The notes below the pieces were generated by a model, which did no database searches, was not told the DNA's origin, and saw nothing but the letters and a program-made list of their open reading frames with translations. The translations under genes and the position numbers were made by a program. DNA of 64,000 nt from Roseovarius sp. SCSIO 43702 (GTDB lineage Bacteria; Pseudomonadota; Alphaproteobacteria; Rhodobacterales; Rhodobacteraceae): the NCBI RefSeq assembly GCF_019599045.1, contig NZ_CP080623.1, forward strand, positions 2,750,501 to 2,814,500. The letters are read 5' to 3'. Below, one piece after another: positions 26,425-35,369 of the stretch. Position 1 is the first letter of the stretch; every line of letters starts with the position of its first letter.

Positions 26425-27321
26425 ATGAGAAATCTGGACATGGTCACGCTCCGCTCCTTCCTCGCCGTGGCCGAACAGGGCGGCGTGACGCGGGCGGCGA
26501 CCGCACTCAACCTCACGCAATCCGCGGTCAGCATGCAGCTCAAGCGCCTCGAGGAGGTGCTGGGCATCGGCCTGCTCGACCGCTCCGGACGGCGCATCGC
26601 CCTCACCGCGGCAGGCGAGCAGCTTCTGAGCTATGCGCGGCGAATCGTGTCGCTCAACGACGAGGCCGTGGGCCGCCTGACCGAGGATCTCTACGAGGGA
26701 CAGATCACGCTCGGCGTGCCGCACGATATCGTCTACCCGGTCATCCCGCGCGTCCTGAAGACCTTCAACAGCATGTTTCCCCGCGTGAAGGTGCAGTTGC
26801 GCTCGTCAAGCACCGTGTCGCTGCGCGAGGCGCTGGCCGGGGGCGCGCTCGACCTGATCCTGACGACCGAGACGGACGTGTCGCCGGGCGGCGAAACCCT
26901 GACGCGGATGCCGCTGCGCTGGACCGGGGCCCCGTCGGGCACGGCGTGGAAGACGCGGCCGCTCAGGCTGGCCTTCTGCTCCTTCTGCATCTTCCGTCCC
27001 GGTGTGCTGCGCCGGCTCGATGCCGCCGGGATCGACTGGGAGCTTGCGGTCGAATCCGACGATGATCGCGCCGTCGAGGCGCTGGTCAGCGCGGACCTGG
27101 CCGTGGGCGCCCTGCTCGAGGACAGCATCCCGCCGCATCTCGAGCCGCTGCCCGCCTCCTGCGATCTACCCGACCTGGGCGACCAGGCGATCAACCTCTA
27201 CTGCGCACAGGCCGAGCCCGACGTGGTGATGCGCGAGCTGATCGCGATGCTGCGGCAGGGCTTTGCCGCCGGCCCGGCGCCGGTGATGGCCGCGGCCCCC
27301 GGCGAGAGCGTCACGGCGTGA
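26425..27321 (+). CDS. LysR-family transcriptional regulator
   Basis: The 298-aa protein has the LysR winged helix at residues 1-65 (LDMVTLRSFLAVAEQGGVTRAATALNLTQSAVSMQLKRLE) and a periplasmic-binding-protein-like effector domain from about 90. A GGAG ribosome site lies close to ATG. It is divergent from the DUF1127 gene and its 3' end overlaps the convergent quinone oxidoreductase by 11 bp. The effector and targets are unknown. Confidence 0.9.
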   Translation: MRNLDMVTLRSFLAVAEQGGVTRAATALNLTQSAVSMQLKRLEEVLGIGLLDRSGRRIALTAAGEQLLSYARRIVSLNDEAVGRLTEDLYEGQITLGVPHDIVYPVIPRVLKTFNSMFPRVKVQLRSSSTVSLREALAGGALDLILTTETDVSPGGETLTRMPLRWTGAPSGTAWKTRPLRLAFCSFCIFRPGVLRRLDAAGIDWELAVESDDDRAVEALVSADLAVGALLEDSIPPHLEPLPASCDLPDLGDQAINLYCAQAEPDVVMRELIAMLRQGFAAGPAPVMAAAPGESVTA

Positions 27322-28276
27322 CGCTCACCACCACCTTGCCCGTCGATTTCCGCGCGCGCAGCAGCTCGAGCGCCTCGCCCGCCTCCTCCAGCGGATAGCT
27401 GTGGCTCACATGCGGCGCGATGCGGCCCGCGCCATACCACTCGAGCAGCGTGGCAAGGCTCTCCGTCACCACATGCGGCGCGAATCGCAGGTAGCCACCC
27501 CAGTAGAGGCCGATCACGGTGAGGTTCTTGACCAACAGGTGATTGGCCGGGATCTGCGGCACCTCCCCGCTCGCGAACCCGATGGGAAGAAGCCGCGCAC
27601 CGGGATTGCAGGCGCGGAAGGCCGCCTTGAACTGATCGCCCCCCACCGGATCATACACCACGTCGGCCCCGCCCAGCGCCTTCACCTCGGCGCGGATGTC
27701 GGCCTCCCGCGCGTCAATCAGGTGATCGGCCCCCGCCCGGCGCGCCACCTCCAGCTTGTCGGCACCCCGCGCGCAGGCGATGACGCGCGCGCCCATCGCG
27801 TGCCCGATCTCGACCGCGGTGAGGCCCACACCCCCCGCCGCGCCCAGCACCAGAAGCGTCTCGCCCGGCCGAAGCCGCGCCTTGTGGTCGAGCGCCACGT
27901 GGCTCGTCCCGTAGGCGATCTGGAACGCCGCGGCATCGGTCCAGCCCATCGCGTCGGGCAGCACGACGGCGCGCTCGGCCGGGAAACATCCGTAGTCGGC
28001 CAGCCCCCCCTGCCCTCCGAAGACCGCCACGCGCGTGCCGATGGCGGGGCCCTCCGTGCCGGGGCCAAGCGCATCCACCGTGCCCGCCACCTCCATCCCG
28101 AGGGTGTAGGGCGGCTCGGGCGTGTCCTGGTAGGTGCCCTTCGCCATCAGCAGATCGGCGAAGTTGAGCCCGCAGGCCGCGATGCGCACGCGGATCTCTC
28201 CCTCTCCGGGCTCGGGGCGGTCGATCTCGCGAAGCGCGGGCGGCGTGTCGAACGAGGTGATCTGGAAGGCGCGCAT
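27311..28276 (-). CDS. NADPH:quinone oxidoreductase family protein (zinc-independent MDR)
   Basis: The 321-aa medium-chain dehydrogenase/reductase has the GroES-like N-terminus (AACGLNFADLLMAKGTYQ, PPYTLGMEVAGTV) and the nucleotide-binding core LLVLGAAGGVGLTAVEIGHAMGA with YDPVGGDQFKAAFRA. The Cys ligands of zinc enzymes are absent, as in quinone reductase-like members. I chose ATG 28276; the frame stays open far upstream but through non-coding sequence. It is likely an NADPH-dependent reductase of quinones or enones. The substrate is unknown. Confidence 0.88.
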   Translation of the reverse strand: MRAFQITSFDTPPALREIDRPEPGEGEIRVRIAACGLNFADLLMAKGTYQDTPEPPYTLGMEVAGTVDALGPGTEGPAIGTRVAVFGGQGGLADYGCFPAERAVVLPDAMGWTDAAAFQIAYGTSHVALDHKARLRPGETLLVLGAAGGVGLTAVEIGHAMGARVIACARGADKLEVARRAGADHLIDAREADIRAEVKALGGADVVYDPVGGDQFKAAFRACNPGARLLPIGFASGEVPQIPANHLLVKNLTVIGLYWGGYLRFAPHVVTESLATLLEWYGAGRIAPHVSHSYPLEEAGEALELLRARKSTGKVVVSVTP

Positions 28277-28561
28277 GGGGGCTCCATCGGCGTGGATTGG
28301 CTGGCCCCATGGGTGCCCCAGCGCGCCGCGAATGTATAGGGGCCGGGCCGGGCCGCTTGAAACTTTCGCAACACAATACAACGCTCGCGCTATAATTGTT
28401 TCAATTTTGACTGAATACCTTCTCGGATGACAGTTTTCGGTGTAGGTTGCACCCAAGCCGTCGATTTCGATTGTGCATCTTGTGGGATGCGAGACGAAGG
28501 GAACGTCCCGCGGGTCGCACGATCCGTGGCGGTGGCCGGGACGACAACAGGGAGCAACAGG

Positions 28562-28885
28562 ATGCCTCATCCAGTGGACGTTCACGTGGGCAAGCGAATC
28601 CGCCATCGCAGGTGGCTCGTCGGCATGACACAGCAGCAACTTGCCGAAAGCGTCGGGATCAAGTTTCAGCAGATCCAGAAATACGAGACGGGGGCCAACC
28701 GGGTCAGCGCGTCTCGCCTCTGGGACATCGCGGCCTCGATGGACGTCGACGTGAGCTTTTTCTTCGAGGGGATCGAGCGGAACGCCGGCGCCGAGAGCGA
28801 CGCCACGCGGCGCAACGGCGATCTCATGGGGGACAAGGAGGCGCTCGATCTCGTGCGGTCCTACTACGCGATCCCCGAGAATTAG
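28562..28885 (+). CDS. XRE-family regulator truncated by an in-frame amber codon
   Basis: The 107-aa protein has a helix-turn-helix of the XRE type (VGKRIRHRRWLVGMTQQQLAESVGIKFQQIQKYETG in short overlapping motifs) and ends ALDLVRSYYAIPEN before TAG at 28883-28885. The same frame continues for 15 codons encoding RRRLFELARVLSDVA and then TGA at 28931-28933. From memory the Rhodobacteraceae family normally reads through with Gln (PENQRRRLF), so one CAG-to-TAG change has removed the last 16 residues. The DNA-binding part is intact, so function may remain. AGGGAGCAACAGG precedes the ATG. Confidence 0.85.
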   Translation: MPHPVDVHVGKRIRHRRWLVGMTQQQLAESVGIKFQQIQKYETGANRVSASRLWDIAASMDVDVSFFFEGIERNAGAESDATRRNGDLMGDKEALDLVRSYYAIPEN

Positions 28886-29095
28886 CGCCGCCGTCTTTTC
28901 GAACTGGCCCGCGTCCTCAGCGACGTGGCCTGACCGGACGCGCATGTCTCGGCCGCGTCCCCGGGCACGGGGACGCGCGAAACGTGACGACCCGACGCCG
29001 AAGCGGGTTGCATTCGGGGCACGCCCCGTCGCAGGAATGGTGCGACAGGATCCGTGCGCATCCGCGCCGGACGGTTGAGCCCGGAGGCCCGCCAG

Positions 29096-29884
29096 TTGGA
29101 CAAGGATGACCTCATCTCCACCGCGCATGCGCTGGCAGATGCCGCGCGGGCGTCGGTTCTGCCGCATTTCCGCCGCGCGGGACTGTCGGCCGACAACAAG
29201 GAGGCCGCGGGCTTCGACCCCGTGACCGAGGGCGACCGCGCCGCCGAACGCGCCATGCGCGCGATCCTCGAAACCCGGCGCCCCGATGACGGCATCCTGG
29301 GCGAGGAATACGGGCGCGTCGACGGCACCAGCGGCCTGACCTGGGTGCTCGACCCGATCGACGGCACGCGCGGCTTTCTCTCGGGCACACCCACCTGGGG
29401 CGTGCTCATCTCGGTCGCGGATGCAAGCGGCCCGCTCTACGGCCTCATCGACCAGCCCTATATCGGCGAACGGTTCGAGGGCGGCTTCGGCCGCGCGCGC
29501 GTCGTCGGCCCCCGGGGCGAGGCACCGCTCGCGGTGCGCGGCGGCCGCCCGCTGGACGAGGCGATCCTCTTCAGCACCTTCCCCGAGCTCGGCAGCGCGC
29601 CCGAGGCCGACGCGTTCCGCGCGGTATCGCAAAAGGCACGGCTCACGCGCTTCGGGATGGATTGCTACGCCTACGCGCTGATCGCGGCGGGGCAGATCGA
29701 CCTCGTGATCGAATCGGGGTTGCAGCCCTACGACATCCACGCGCCCATCGCGGTGATCGAGGCGGCGGGCGGCATCGTCACCGACTGGCAGGGCAACCCC
29801 GCCCATCACGGCGGCCGCGCCATCGCCGCCGCCGCCCGCGAACAGCACGAGGCCGCGCTCGAAATCCTGTCGCGCATCCCGTGA
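29096..29884 (+). CDS. hisN: Histidinol-phosphatase / inositol-monophosphatase family (HisN-like)
   Basis: The 262-aa Mg-dependent phosphatase has the metal motifs GEE (LGEEYGRVDG), WVLDPIDGTRGFLSG and the late YDIHAPIAVIEAAGG. The subgroup with GTRGF and FGMDCYAYALIAAGQIDLVIE matches HisN histidinol-phosphatases of alphaproteobacteria, so the last phosphate removal in histidine synthesis is the likely job. A start at TTG 29096 is chosen because GGAGG lies 8 bases before it; a GTG at 29054 is the alternative. No other his gene is near. Confidence 0.85.
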   Translation: MDKDDLISTAHALADAARASVLPHFRRAGLSADNKEAAGFDPVTEGDRAAERAMRAILETRRPDDGILGEEYGRVDGTSGLTWVLDPIDGTRGFLSGTPTWGVLISVADASGPLYGLIDQPYIGERFEGGFGRARVVGPRGEAPLAVRGGRPLDEAILFSTFPELGSAPEADAFRAVSQKARLTRFGMDCYAYALIAAGQIDLVIESGLQPYDIHAPIAVIEAAGGIVTDWQGNPAHHGGRAIAAAAREQHEAALEILSRIP

Positions 29885-29913
29885 CCCCCGATCCGCATGA
29901 AAGGCGACACCAG

Positions 29914-30408
29914 ATGAAACTCACCGCTCCGGGCCTCCTTGCCCTCGGCCTCGCCCTCGCCGCCTGCGGCCCGCAGGACGGTCCCGTCACCACCCGTCCT
30001 ACGACGATCGGCGCCAGCGACAGCGCGCAGGCCGGTGACGTGACCCGCGACGCGCTCGCGCGGATCAACGACTACCGTGCGCAGGCCGGCGCGCCCCCTC
30101 TCCGTCTCGACGCGACACTCGCGCGTGTGGCAAGCGCGCACGCCACCGAGATGTTCACCTCCGGCCGCTTCAGCCACACCGGCGCCGACGGATCGAGCGT
30201 CGGCGACCGCGTGCGGCGCGCGGGCTACGGCTTCTGCTTCGTGGCCGAGAACATCGCGCAGGGGCCTTCCGGCGTGGACGAGGTGCTGTCGGGCTGGATG
30301 CAATCGCCCGGCCACCGGCGCAATATGCTCAACCCGCAGGCCGACGGCGTGGGCCTCGCCCGGCGTGGCGACCTCTGGGTGATGGTCCTGGGCCGCCCGG
30401 GCTGCTGA
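29914..30408 (+). CDS. CAP/SCP-domain lipoprotein
   Basis: The 164-aa protein is exported: the signal LLALGLALAAC is a lipobox with Cys18. It contains a CAP (SCP-like) domain with LARINDYRAQAGAPPLRLD, ASAHATEMFTSGRFSHTG, VAENIAQGPSGVDEVLSGWMQSPGHRRNMLNP, the usual His and Glu signature set. Bacterial CAP proteins are often wall- or membrane-linked with poorly known activity. It follows hisN by 29 bp and may share its transcript. Confidence 0.88.
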   Translation: MKLTAPGLLALGLALAACGPQDGPVTTRPTTIGASDSAQAGDVTRDALARINDYRAQAGAPPLRLDATLARVASAHATEMFTSGRFSHTGADGSSVGDRVRRAGYGFCFVAENIAQGPSGVDEVLSGWMQSPGHRRNMLNPQADGVGLARRGDLWVMVLGRPGC

Positions 30409-30513
30409 CCCGCTCCGCGCGCCCCGCCCGAAAGGTGCAGAATTCAATACAATCCGCCGGGGAAACCCGCTAAACCCCGCCCTGCGAGCAGATTTCACCA
30501 GAGGGGGGCGCGG

Positions 30514-31905
30514 ATGGCCGAATTCGAGGACGAGCATCAAGCCGAGACCGAGGCCGAGGAAGACGCCTACGTGCTCAGCGACCAGTTGATCACGCGGATC
30601 ATGCAGGCCGTCGATCAGCAGGATCGCGACCGGCTCTGGGCCGAGATGGAGCCGCTGCACCCCGCCGACATCGCCGACCTCCTCGAACAGCTCGGCGCCT
30701 TCGACCGCGCGCGCCTCATCGAGCTCTACGGCACCGAATTCGACGGCGACATCCTCTCCGAGCTCGACGAGTCGATCCGCGAGGATGTCATCAACATCCT
30801 CAACCCCGAGGTTCTGGCCGAGGCCGTCCGCGAACTCGACAGCGACGACGTGGTCGACCTCGTGGAGGATCTCGAGGACGACCGCCAGCGGGCCATCCTC
30901 GAGGTGCTCGAGGACAGTGACCGCGTCGCGGTGCAGCAATCGCTCACCTATCCCGAATACTCCGCCGGCCGCCTCATGCAGCGCGAGGTCGTCATGGCCC
31001 CGGAACACTGGAACGTGGGCGAGGCCATCGACTATCTCCGCGACCAGGACGAACTGCCCGACCAGTTCTATCACATCGTCCTCGTCGATCCCCGGCTGCG
31101 CCCGGTGGGCAACGTCACGCTGGGCAAGCTCATGGCCTCCCGGCGCGAAGTGCTGCTCTCGACCCTGGCCGAGGAGACGTTTCACGTCATTCCCGTCACG
31201 CAGGACGAGGAAGACGTGGCCTATGCCTTCAACCAGTATCATCTCATCTCGGCGCCCGTGGTGGACGAGAATGACCGCCTCGTCGGCGTCATCACCATCG
31301 ACGACGCCATGGCGGTGCTCGACGAGGAACACGAAGAGGACATCCTGCGCCTCGCCGGCGTCGGCGAGGGCGGCCTCAACGACAACATCGTCGAGACCAC
31401 GAAACAGCGCTTCCCCTGGCTCGCGGTGAACCTCCTGACGGCGATCCTCGCCTCGATGGTCATCTCGATCTTCGAGGCGACGATCGCGAAATTCGTGGCC
31501 CTCGCGGTGCTGATGCCCATCGTCGCCTCGATGGGCGGCAACGCGGGGACGCAATCGCTCACCGTCGCGGTGCGCGCCATCGCGACACGCGATCTCACAG
31601 GCCGCAACGTGTGGCGCGTCATCCGGCGCGAGGTTCTGGTGGGCCTCGTCAACGGGCTCGCCTTCGCGCTCGTGATGGGCATCGTCGGGGTGATCTGGTT
31701 CGGCGGCCCTGAACTCGGCTACGTCATCGGCGCCGCGATGGTCATCAACCTCGTCGTGGCGGGCTTCGCCGGAACGGTCATCCCGGTCCTGCTCGAACGG
31801 ATGGGCGTCGATCCGGCGCTCGCCTCGGGCGCCTTCGTGACGACCGTGACCGACGTGGTGGGCTTCTTCGCCTTCCTCGGTCTCGCGGCGATGTGGCTCC
31901 TGTGA
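30514..31905 (+). CDS. mgtE: Magnesium transporter MgtE
   Basis: The 463-aa protein has the acidic MgtE_N domain (about 35-130, LHPADIADLLEQL), two CBS domains (about 140-260, RLMQREVVMAPEHW and HLISAPVVDENDRLVGVITIDD), and a membrane domain with five helices including LAVLMPIVASMGGNAGTQSLTVAVRAI, the ion-path motif. Mg2+ enters the cell along its gradient and the N-terminal domains gate the pore. GAGGGGGG precedes the ATG. The end overlaps the next gene by GTGA. Confidence 0.95.
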   Translation: MAEFEDEHQAETEAEEDAYVLSDQLITRIMQAVDQQDRDRLWAEMEPLHPADIADLLEQLGAFDRARLIELYGTEFDGDILSELDESIREDVINILNPEVLAEAVRELDSDDVVDLVEDLEDDRQRAILEVLEDSDRVAVQQSLTYPEYSAGRLMQREVVMAPEHWNVGEAIDYLRDQDELPDQFYHIVLVDPRLRPVGNVTLGKLMASRREVLLSTLAEETFHVIPVTQDEEDVAYAFNQYHLISAPVVDENDRLVGVITIDDAMAVLDEEHEEDILRLAGVGEGGLNDNIVETTKQRFPWLAVNLLTAILASMVISIFEATIAKFVALAVLMPIVASMGGNAGTQSLTVAVRAIATRDLTGRNVWRVIRREVLVGLVNGLAFALVMGIVGVIWFGGPELGYVIGAAMVINLVVAGFAGTVIPVLLERMGVDPALASGAFVTTVTDVVGFFAFLGLAAMWLL

Positions 31906-32480
31906 GCGACCCGGGACAGATCAAGACCGAGGCGCGGCGCGCGGCCTTTGCCCGGCGCAAGGCGGCGCATGCCATGGCCACGCCCGGCGCGGCGGGGCGG
32001 CTGTCGGAGGTGCTCGCGGGCTATCGCGGCGTGCCGCTTGCGGGCTACATGCCGATCCGCACCGAGATCGACCCCCTGCCCGCCATGGCCGAGGCCGCGG
32101 CGCACGGCCCTGTCGGCGTCCCCGTGATCGTGGCCGAGGGGGAGCCGCTGCGGTTCTCGCGGTGGGAGCCGGGCTGCGAGATGGTCGACGGCCCCTTCGG
32201 CGCGCGCATCCCCGCCCGCGAGGATTTCTTCGAGCCCGAGCTTCTCATCGTGCCGCTGGTGGCCTTCGACCGCGCGGGCGGGCGGCTGGGCTATGGCGGC
32301 GGCTTCTACGACCGCACGCTCGAGCGCCTGCGCGCCCGGCGCGCGACGCTCGCCATCGGCTTCGCCTACGGCGCGCAGGAGGCCGAGAACCTGCCGCTCG
32401 AACCCACGGATCAACCGCTCGACATGGTCGTCACCGAGGCCGAGGTCATCACCTTCGGGGGCGCCCATGGCCGATCATGA
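31902..32480 (+). CDS. 5-formyltetrahydrofolate cyclo-ligase
   Basis: The 192-aa enzyme converts 5-formyl-THF with ATP to 5,10-methenyl-THF. The ATP-binding region RLGYGGGFYDRTLERL and the N-terminal KTEARRAAFARRKAAH are typical. I take GTG 31902, which overlaps the mgtE stop; GTG 31893 is another option and no ribosome site favours either. It is coupled to mgtE before it and overlaps the OsmC gene by 14 bp. Confidence 0.9.
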   Translation: MSDPGQIKTEARRAAFARRKAAHAMATPGAAGRLSEVLAGYRGVPLAGYMPIRTEIDPLPAMAEAAAHGPVGVPVIVAEGEPLRFSRWEPGCEMVDGPFGARIPAREDFFEPELLIVPLVAFDRAGGRLGYGGGFYDRTLERLRARRATLAIGFAYGAQEAENLPLEPTDQPLDMVVTEAEVITFGGAHGRS

Positions 32481-32943
32481 CTATACCGCGCGCATCGTCT
32501 GGACCGGCAATCGCGGCCAGGGCACGGCGCATTACCGCGCCTATGCCCGCACCTGGAATGTCGAGACACCGGGCAAGCCCGTCATCCGCTGCTCGAACGA
32601 TCCGCTGCTTGGCGGCGATCCGACGCTGCACAATCCCGAAGACCTGCTCATCTCCGCGCTCTCGGCCTGCCACATGCTCTGGTTCCTGCACCTTGCCAGC
32701 GATGCGGGCCTCGTCGTCGAAAGCTACGCCGACACGCCCCTCGCCGTGGGCGAGGTGCAGCCCGGCGGCGCGGGCCGCTTCCTGCGCGCCACGCTGCGCC
32801 CCGAGATCGTCCTGCGCGCGGGTGCCGACACGGCACGCGCCGAGGCCATCCACCACGAGATCCACGATGTCTGCTTCATCGCGCGTTCGGTGAACTTTCC
32901 GGTGACGATCGACGCCCGCCACCGCATCGCCGGCGCGGCCTGA
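32467..32943 (+). CDS. OsmC/Ohr family peroxiredoxin
   Basis: The 158-aa protein has the OsmC fold with Cys68 (LISALSACHMLWFLHLA) and Cys136 (IHDVCFIARSVNFPV), the redox pair that reduces organic or lipid hydroperoxides. The ATG lies within the cyclo-ligase gene, so expression is coupled to it. The length is slightly larger than Ohr and near the SACOL1771-type OsmC proteins. Confidence 0.9.
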   Translation: MADHDYTARIVWTGNRGQGTAHYRAYARTWNVETPGKPVIRCSNDPLLGGDPTLHNPEDLLISALSACHMLWFLHLASDAGLVVESYADTPLAVGEVQPGGAGRFLRATLRPEIVLRAGADTARAEAIHHEIHDVCFIARSVNFPVTIDARHRIAGAA

Positions 32944-33040
32944 CGTCGCAGCCCGGCGAATACCGCGCGCGGACACCGAACCGAAACCCGTCTCGCACGT
33001 TGACCGGCCGAACGATGTCATCAACAGAAGGAGACATGTC

Positions 33041-33520
33041 ATGCCCGAGAAATTCGCATCCGGTATCGAGGACAACACCGCCAAGAAGATGGTCGGCCTG
33101 CTCAACGAGTGCCTGGCCGAGACCGTCGACCTGACGCTCGCCGTCAAGCAGGCGCATTGGAACGTGAAGGGCCAGAACTTCATCGGCGTCCACGAACTTC
33201 TCGACGAGGTTGCCGACCGCCTGCGCGACATCTCCGACGAGATGGCCGAGCGCGCCGTCGTGCTGGGCGGCGTCGCCAAGGGCACCAGCCAGGTGGTCTC
33301 GGACGCGTCCCCGATGGAGGCCTACCCGGTCGAGGAAACCGACATCAAGGCGCATCTCGACGCGCTCACCGACCGGCTCAAGGCGCTGGGCGGCCGCCTG
33401 CGCAAGGCGATCGACACGGCGGGCGAAGCCGGTGACGAGGACACCGCCGACCTTCTGACCGGCGCGAGCCGCACGGTCGACAAGGATGCCTGGTTCATCG
33501 GGGCCAACCGCCCGAACTGA
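33041..33520 (+). CDS. dps: Dps-family DNA protection ferritin
   Basis: The 159-aa protein forms ferritin-like four-helix subunits that assemble into a 12-mer, oxidise Fe(II) with peroxide and protect DNA. The inter-subunit ferroxidase residues are visible in LAVKQAHWNVKGQNFIGVHELLDE: His39, His51 and Asp55. AAGGAG lies six to nine bases before the ATG. It is likely monocistronic and turned on by oxidative stress, as is usual for the family, though no operator was recognised. Confidence 0.93.
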   Translation: MPEKFASGIEDNTAKKMVGLLNECLAETVDLTLAVKQAHWNVKGQNFIGVHELLDEVADRLRDISDEMAERAVVLGGVAKGTSQVVSDASPMEAYPVEETDIKAHLDALTDRLKALGGRLRKAIDTAGEAGDEDTADLLTGASRTVDKDAWFIGANRPN

Positions 33521-33585
33521 GCGGGGCGCCGCTTCGGGCGAAGGACGGTTTCCCATCGGTTCGCCCGGACCACCCGACCAGAAAC

Positions 33586-33614
33586 GGAAAAGCCGCGCTC
33601 ACCATGGCGCGGCT
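33586..33614 (-). terminator. Rho-independent terminator of rpmG
   Basis: On the minus strand AGCCGCGC (33607-33614) pairs perfectly with GCGCGGCT (33591-33598) and is followed by TTTCC. It is 28 bp after the rpmG stop codon. The same hairpin follows dps on the plus strand but without T-residues. Confidence 0.72.
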
Positions 33615-33642
33615 ATTCTCAATCCGTGGAAAGGGGCAGGAT

Positions 33643-33810
33643 CTACTTGATCTTGCCTTCCTTGTATTCGACATGCTTGCGCGCGACGGGGTCGTATTTA
33701 CGCACGACCATCTTTTCGGTCATGGTGCGCGCGTTCTTCTTGGTCACATAGAAATGGCCCGTGTCCGCGGTCGAGTTCAGGCGGATCTTGATGGTCGTCG
33801 GCTTCGCCAT
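33643..33810 (-). CDS. rpmG: 50S ribosomal protein L33
   Basis: The 55-aa basic protein [18 protein letters not shown]... is L33 of the large ribosomal subunit. It lacks the zinc-binding Cys pairs, so it is the Cys-free (C-minus) form, as usual in alphaproteobacteria. AGGAGA lies six bases before ATG. Confidence 0.95.
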   Translation of the reverse strand: MAKPTTIKIRLNSTADTGHFYVTKKNARTMTEKMVVRKYDPVARKHVEYKEGKIK

Positions 33811-33861
33811 TGGTGTTCTCCTGGCAGACGGGCGGCACGGCGGCCTCGTTCCCGTGAAATC

Positions 33862-34782
33862 TCATCGTGAAGCCCGCCTTTTACCCGCATCGGCCCCCGA
33901 GTCAACCACCCTTTCGCCCCGCGGACGCGAAAACACCACCGCCGTTCCACCCAGCGCCAGCGCGAGCCCCAGGAGCGCGCCGGCACCCCATTCGTAGCCC
34001 TCGAACCGGGTCGAGACGCTCATCGCGATGAGCGGAAACAGCACCGTGGCATAGGCGGCCCGCGTCGCGCCTTCGCGGGCGATGAGCGCGAGATAGCTCA
34101 GGAAGGCCAGCACCGACGAGATGACCGCGAGAAAGATGAGCGCGCCCCAGAAGACCGGCGCGCGCGGCAGGGTGAACGCCTCCCCGGTCACGAGCGCCAC
34201 CGTCCCCGCGATCGCGGCTCCATGGAGCATGCCCCAGGCAACGAGGCTCGCCCGGTCATGGGCCTGCCCCATCCGCGCCGAGACGAGATTGCCCAGCGAG
34301 AAGAAATACGTGCCCATGAGCGACAGGCCCAACCCGATCCAGACCCGGGTGCGCAGCGCGGTATCCTGCAATTCGGGCCAGATGAGCAGCAAAAGGCCCG
34401 CGATCCCCGCCACCGCCGCCCCGATCACCCGCAGGTCGAGCGGCTCGCGCAGGAAGATCCGCGCATTGACCGCGTTATGGATCGCCGCCGTCGCGAAGAC
34501 CACCGACAGTATGCCCGAGGCCACGTAATGCGCGGCGATGTAATAGGCATAGAAATTCAGGCTGAACAGGCACGCCCCCAACACCAGCAGCCAGCCATGC
34601 GCGCGCCACGGGATAACCCGGAGCCGCCCCGTCGCCGCCAGCCCCGCCATGAGCAGCCCGCCCGCCAGCGCAAAGCGATAGGCCACCGCGACGCCCGGCC
34701 CCACCTCGCTCACCTGGAGGGTGATCGCGAACCACGACAGGCCCCATGACAGGACCACGATGATGAGAAGAACATAGGACAT
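33862..34782 (-). CDS. EamA/DMT-family transporter
   Basis: The 306-aa membrane protein has ten hydrophobic helices in two EamA repeats, starting at the N-terminus (SYVLLIIVVLSWGLSWFAI) and again near 150 (GLGLSLMGTYFFSLGNLVSA). DMT-family members export metabolites or amino acids. The substrate cannot be told from sequence. The start ATG 34782 is chosen because the hydrophobic first helix begins there; the frame remains open 19 codons more. Confidence 0.88.
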   Translation of the reverse strand: MSYVLLIIVVLSWGLSWFAITLQVSEVGPGVAVAYRFALAGGLLMAGLAATGRLRVIPWRAHGWLLVLGACLFSLNFYAYYIAAHYVASGILSVVFATAAIHNAVNARIFLREPLDLRVIGAAVAGIAGLLLLIWPELQDTALRTRVWIGLGLSLMGTYFFSLGNLVSARMGQAHDRASLVAWGMLHGAAIAGTVALVTGEAFTLPRAPVFWGALIFLAVISSVLAFLSYLALIAREGATRAAYATVLFPLIAMSVSTRFEGYEWGAGALLGLALALGGTAVVFSRPRGERVVDSGADAGKRRASR

Positions 34783-34861
34783 GGGCCCGCACCGCGTGGT
34801 TCGACGCGCCTTCATGGCCCGCCGCGCAGGGGGCGACAAGCGGCTTTTGCGGCGGGAGAGG

Positions 34862-35268
34862 ATGCGCGGAGGGGCTGTAAGCCGGATTCTGTCGTAGGCA
34901 TCGCCCGAAGACGATGCCCGGGATGACCATTCATCTGGACGCGCAGTTGCCTGCGCGCCTCAAGCTGCCTACCCGGATCTGCTGGGCCGAGGTGGCCTGC
35001 GGGGGATGTCCCCCGCGCGCGATCCCTATTCGGCATTGCTCCCGGTGGGGCTTGCCATGCCGGTCCGGTTGCCCGTCCCGCGGTGGGCTCTTACCCCACC
35101 GTTTCACCCTTGCTCGGGGGGAACGCGATGCATTCGCCCAAAGCGGTCTGTTCTCTGTGGCGCTTTCCCTCGGGTTGCCCCGGCCGGGCGTTACCCGGCA
35201 CCGTTACCTCGTGGAGTCCGGACTTTCCTCGACGCGAAATTTGGGAACCCAAATTTCGCATCCGCTGC
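34862..35268 (-). ncRNA. rnpB: RNase P RNA (class A)
   Basis: The minus strand carries the universal P4 sequence GAGGAAAGTCCGGACTCC around 35231 and the 3' conserved AGAATCCGGCTTACAGCCCC around 34871-34890. A 12-bp perfect hairpin (35234-35259) directly precedes P4 and fits helix P3. GCGGA (35261-35265) can pair with TCCGC (34866-34870) as P1, which sets both ends within a few bases. The RNA is the catalytic part of RNase P, which makes tRNA 5' ends. The ends are estimates. Confidence 0.93.
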
Positions 35269-35369
35269 GAAAGTGGCTTTTCCAAAGGAAAAACACGTCA
35301 GCAGCCCCGGTCGAAATTCAGGCACCAAATGCCACGCCGCGGCCATCCGCCCCTCCGCGCATCCCCGAT

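Noticed and set aside
35234..35259. Perfect inverted repeat GCGAAATTTGGG-AA-CCCAAATTTCGC with a second overlapping hairpin
   Set aside because: It lies directly before the P4 sequence of the RNase P RNA gene and fits helix P3 of that RNA, so it is not a separate mobile or regulatory element.
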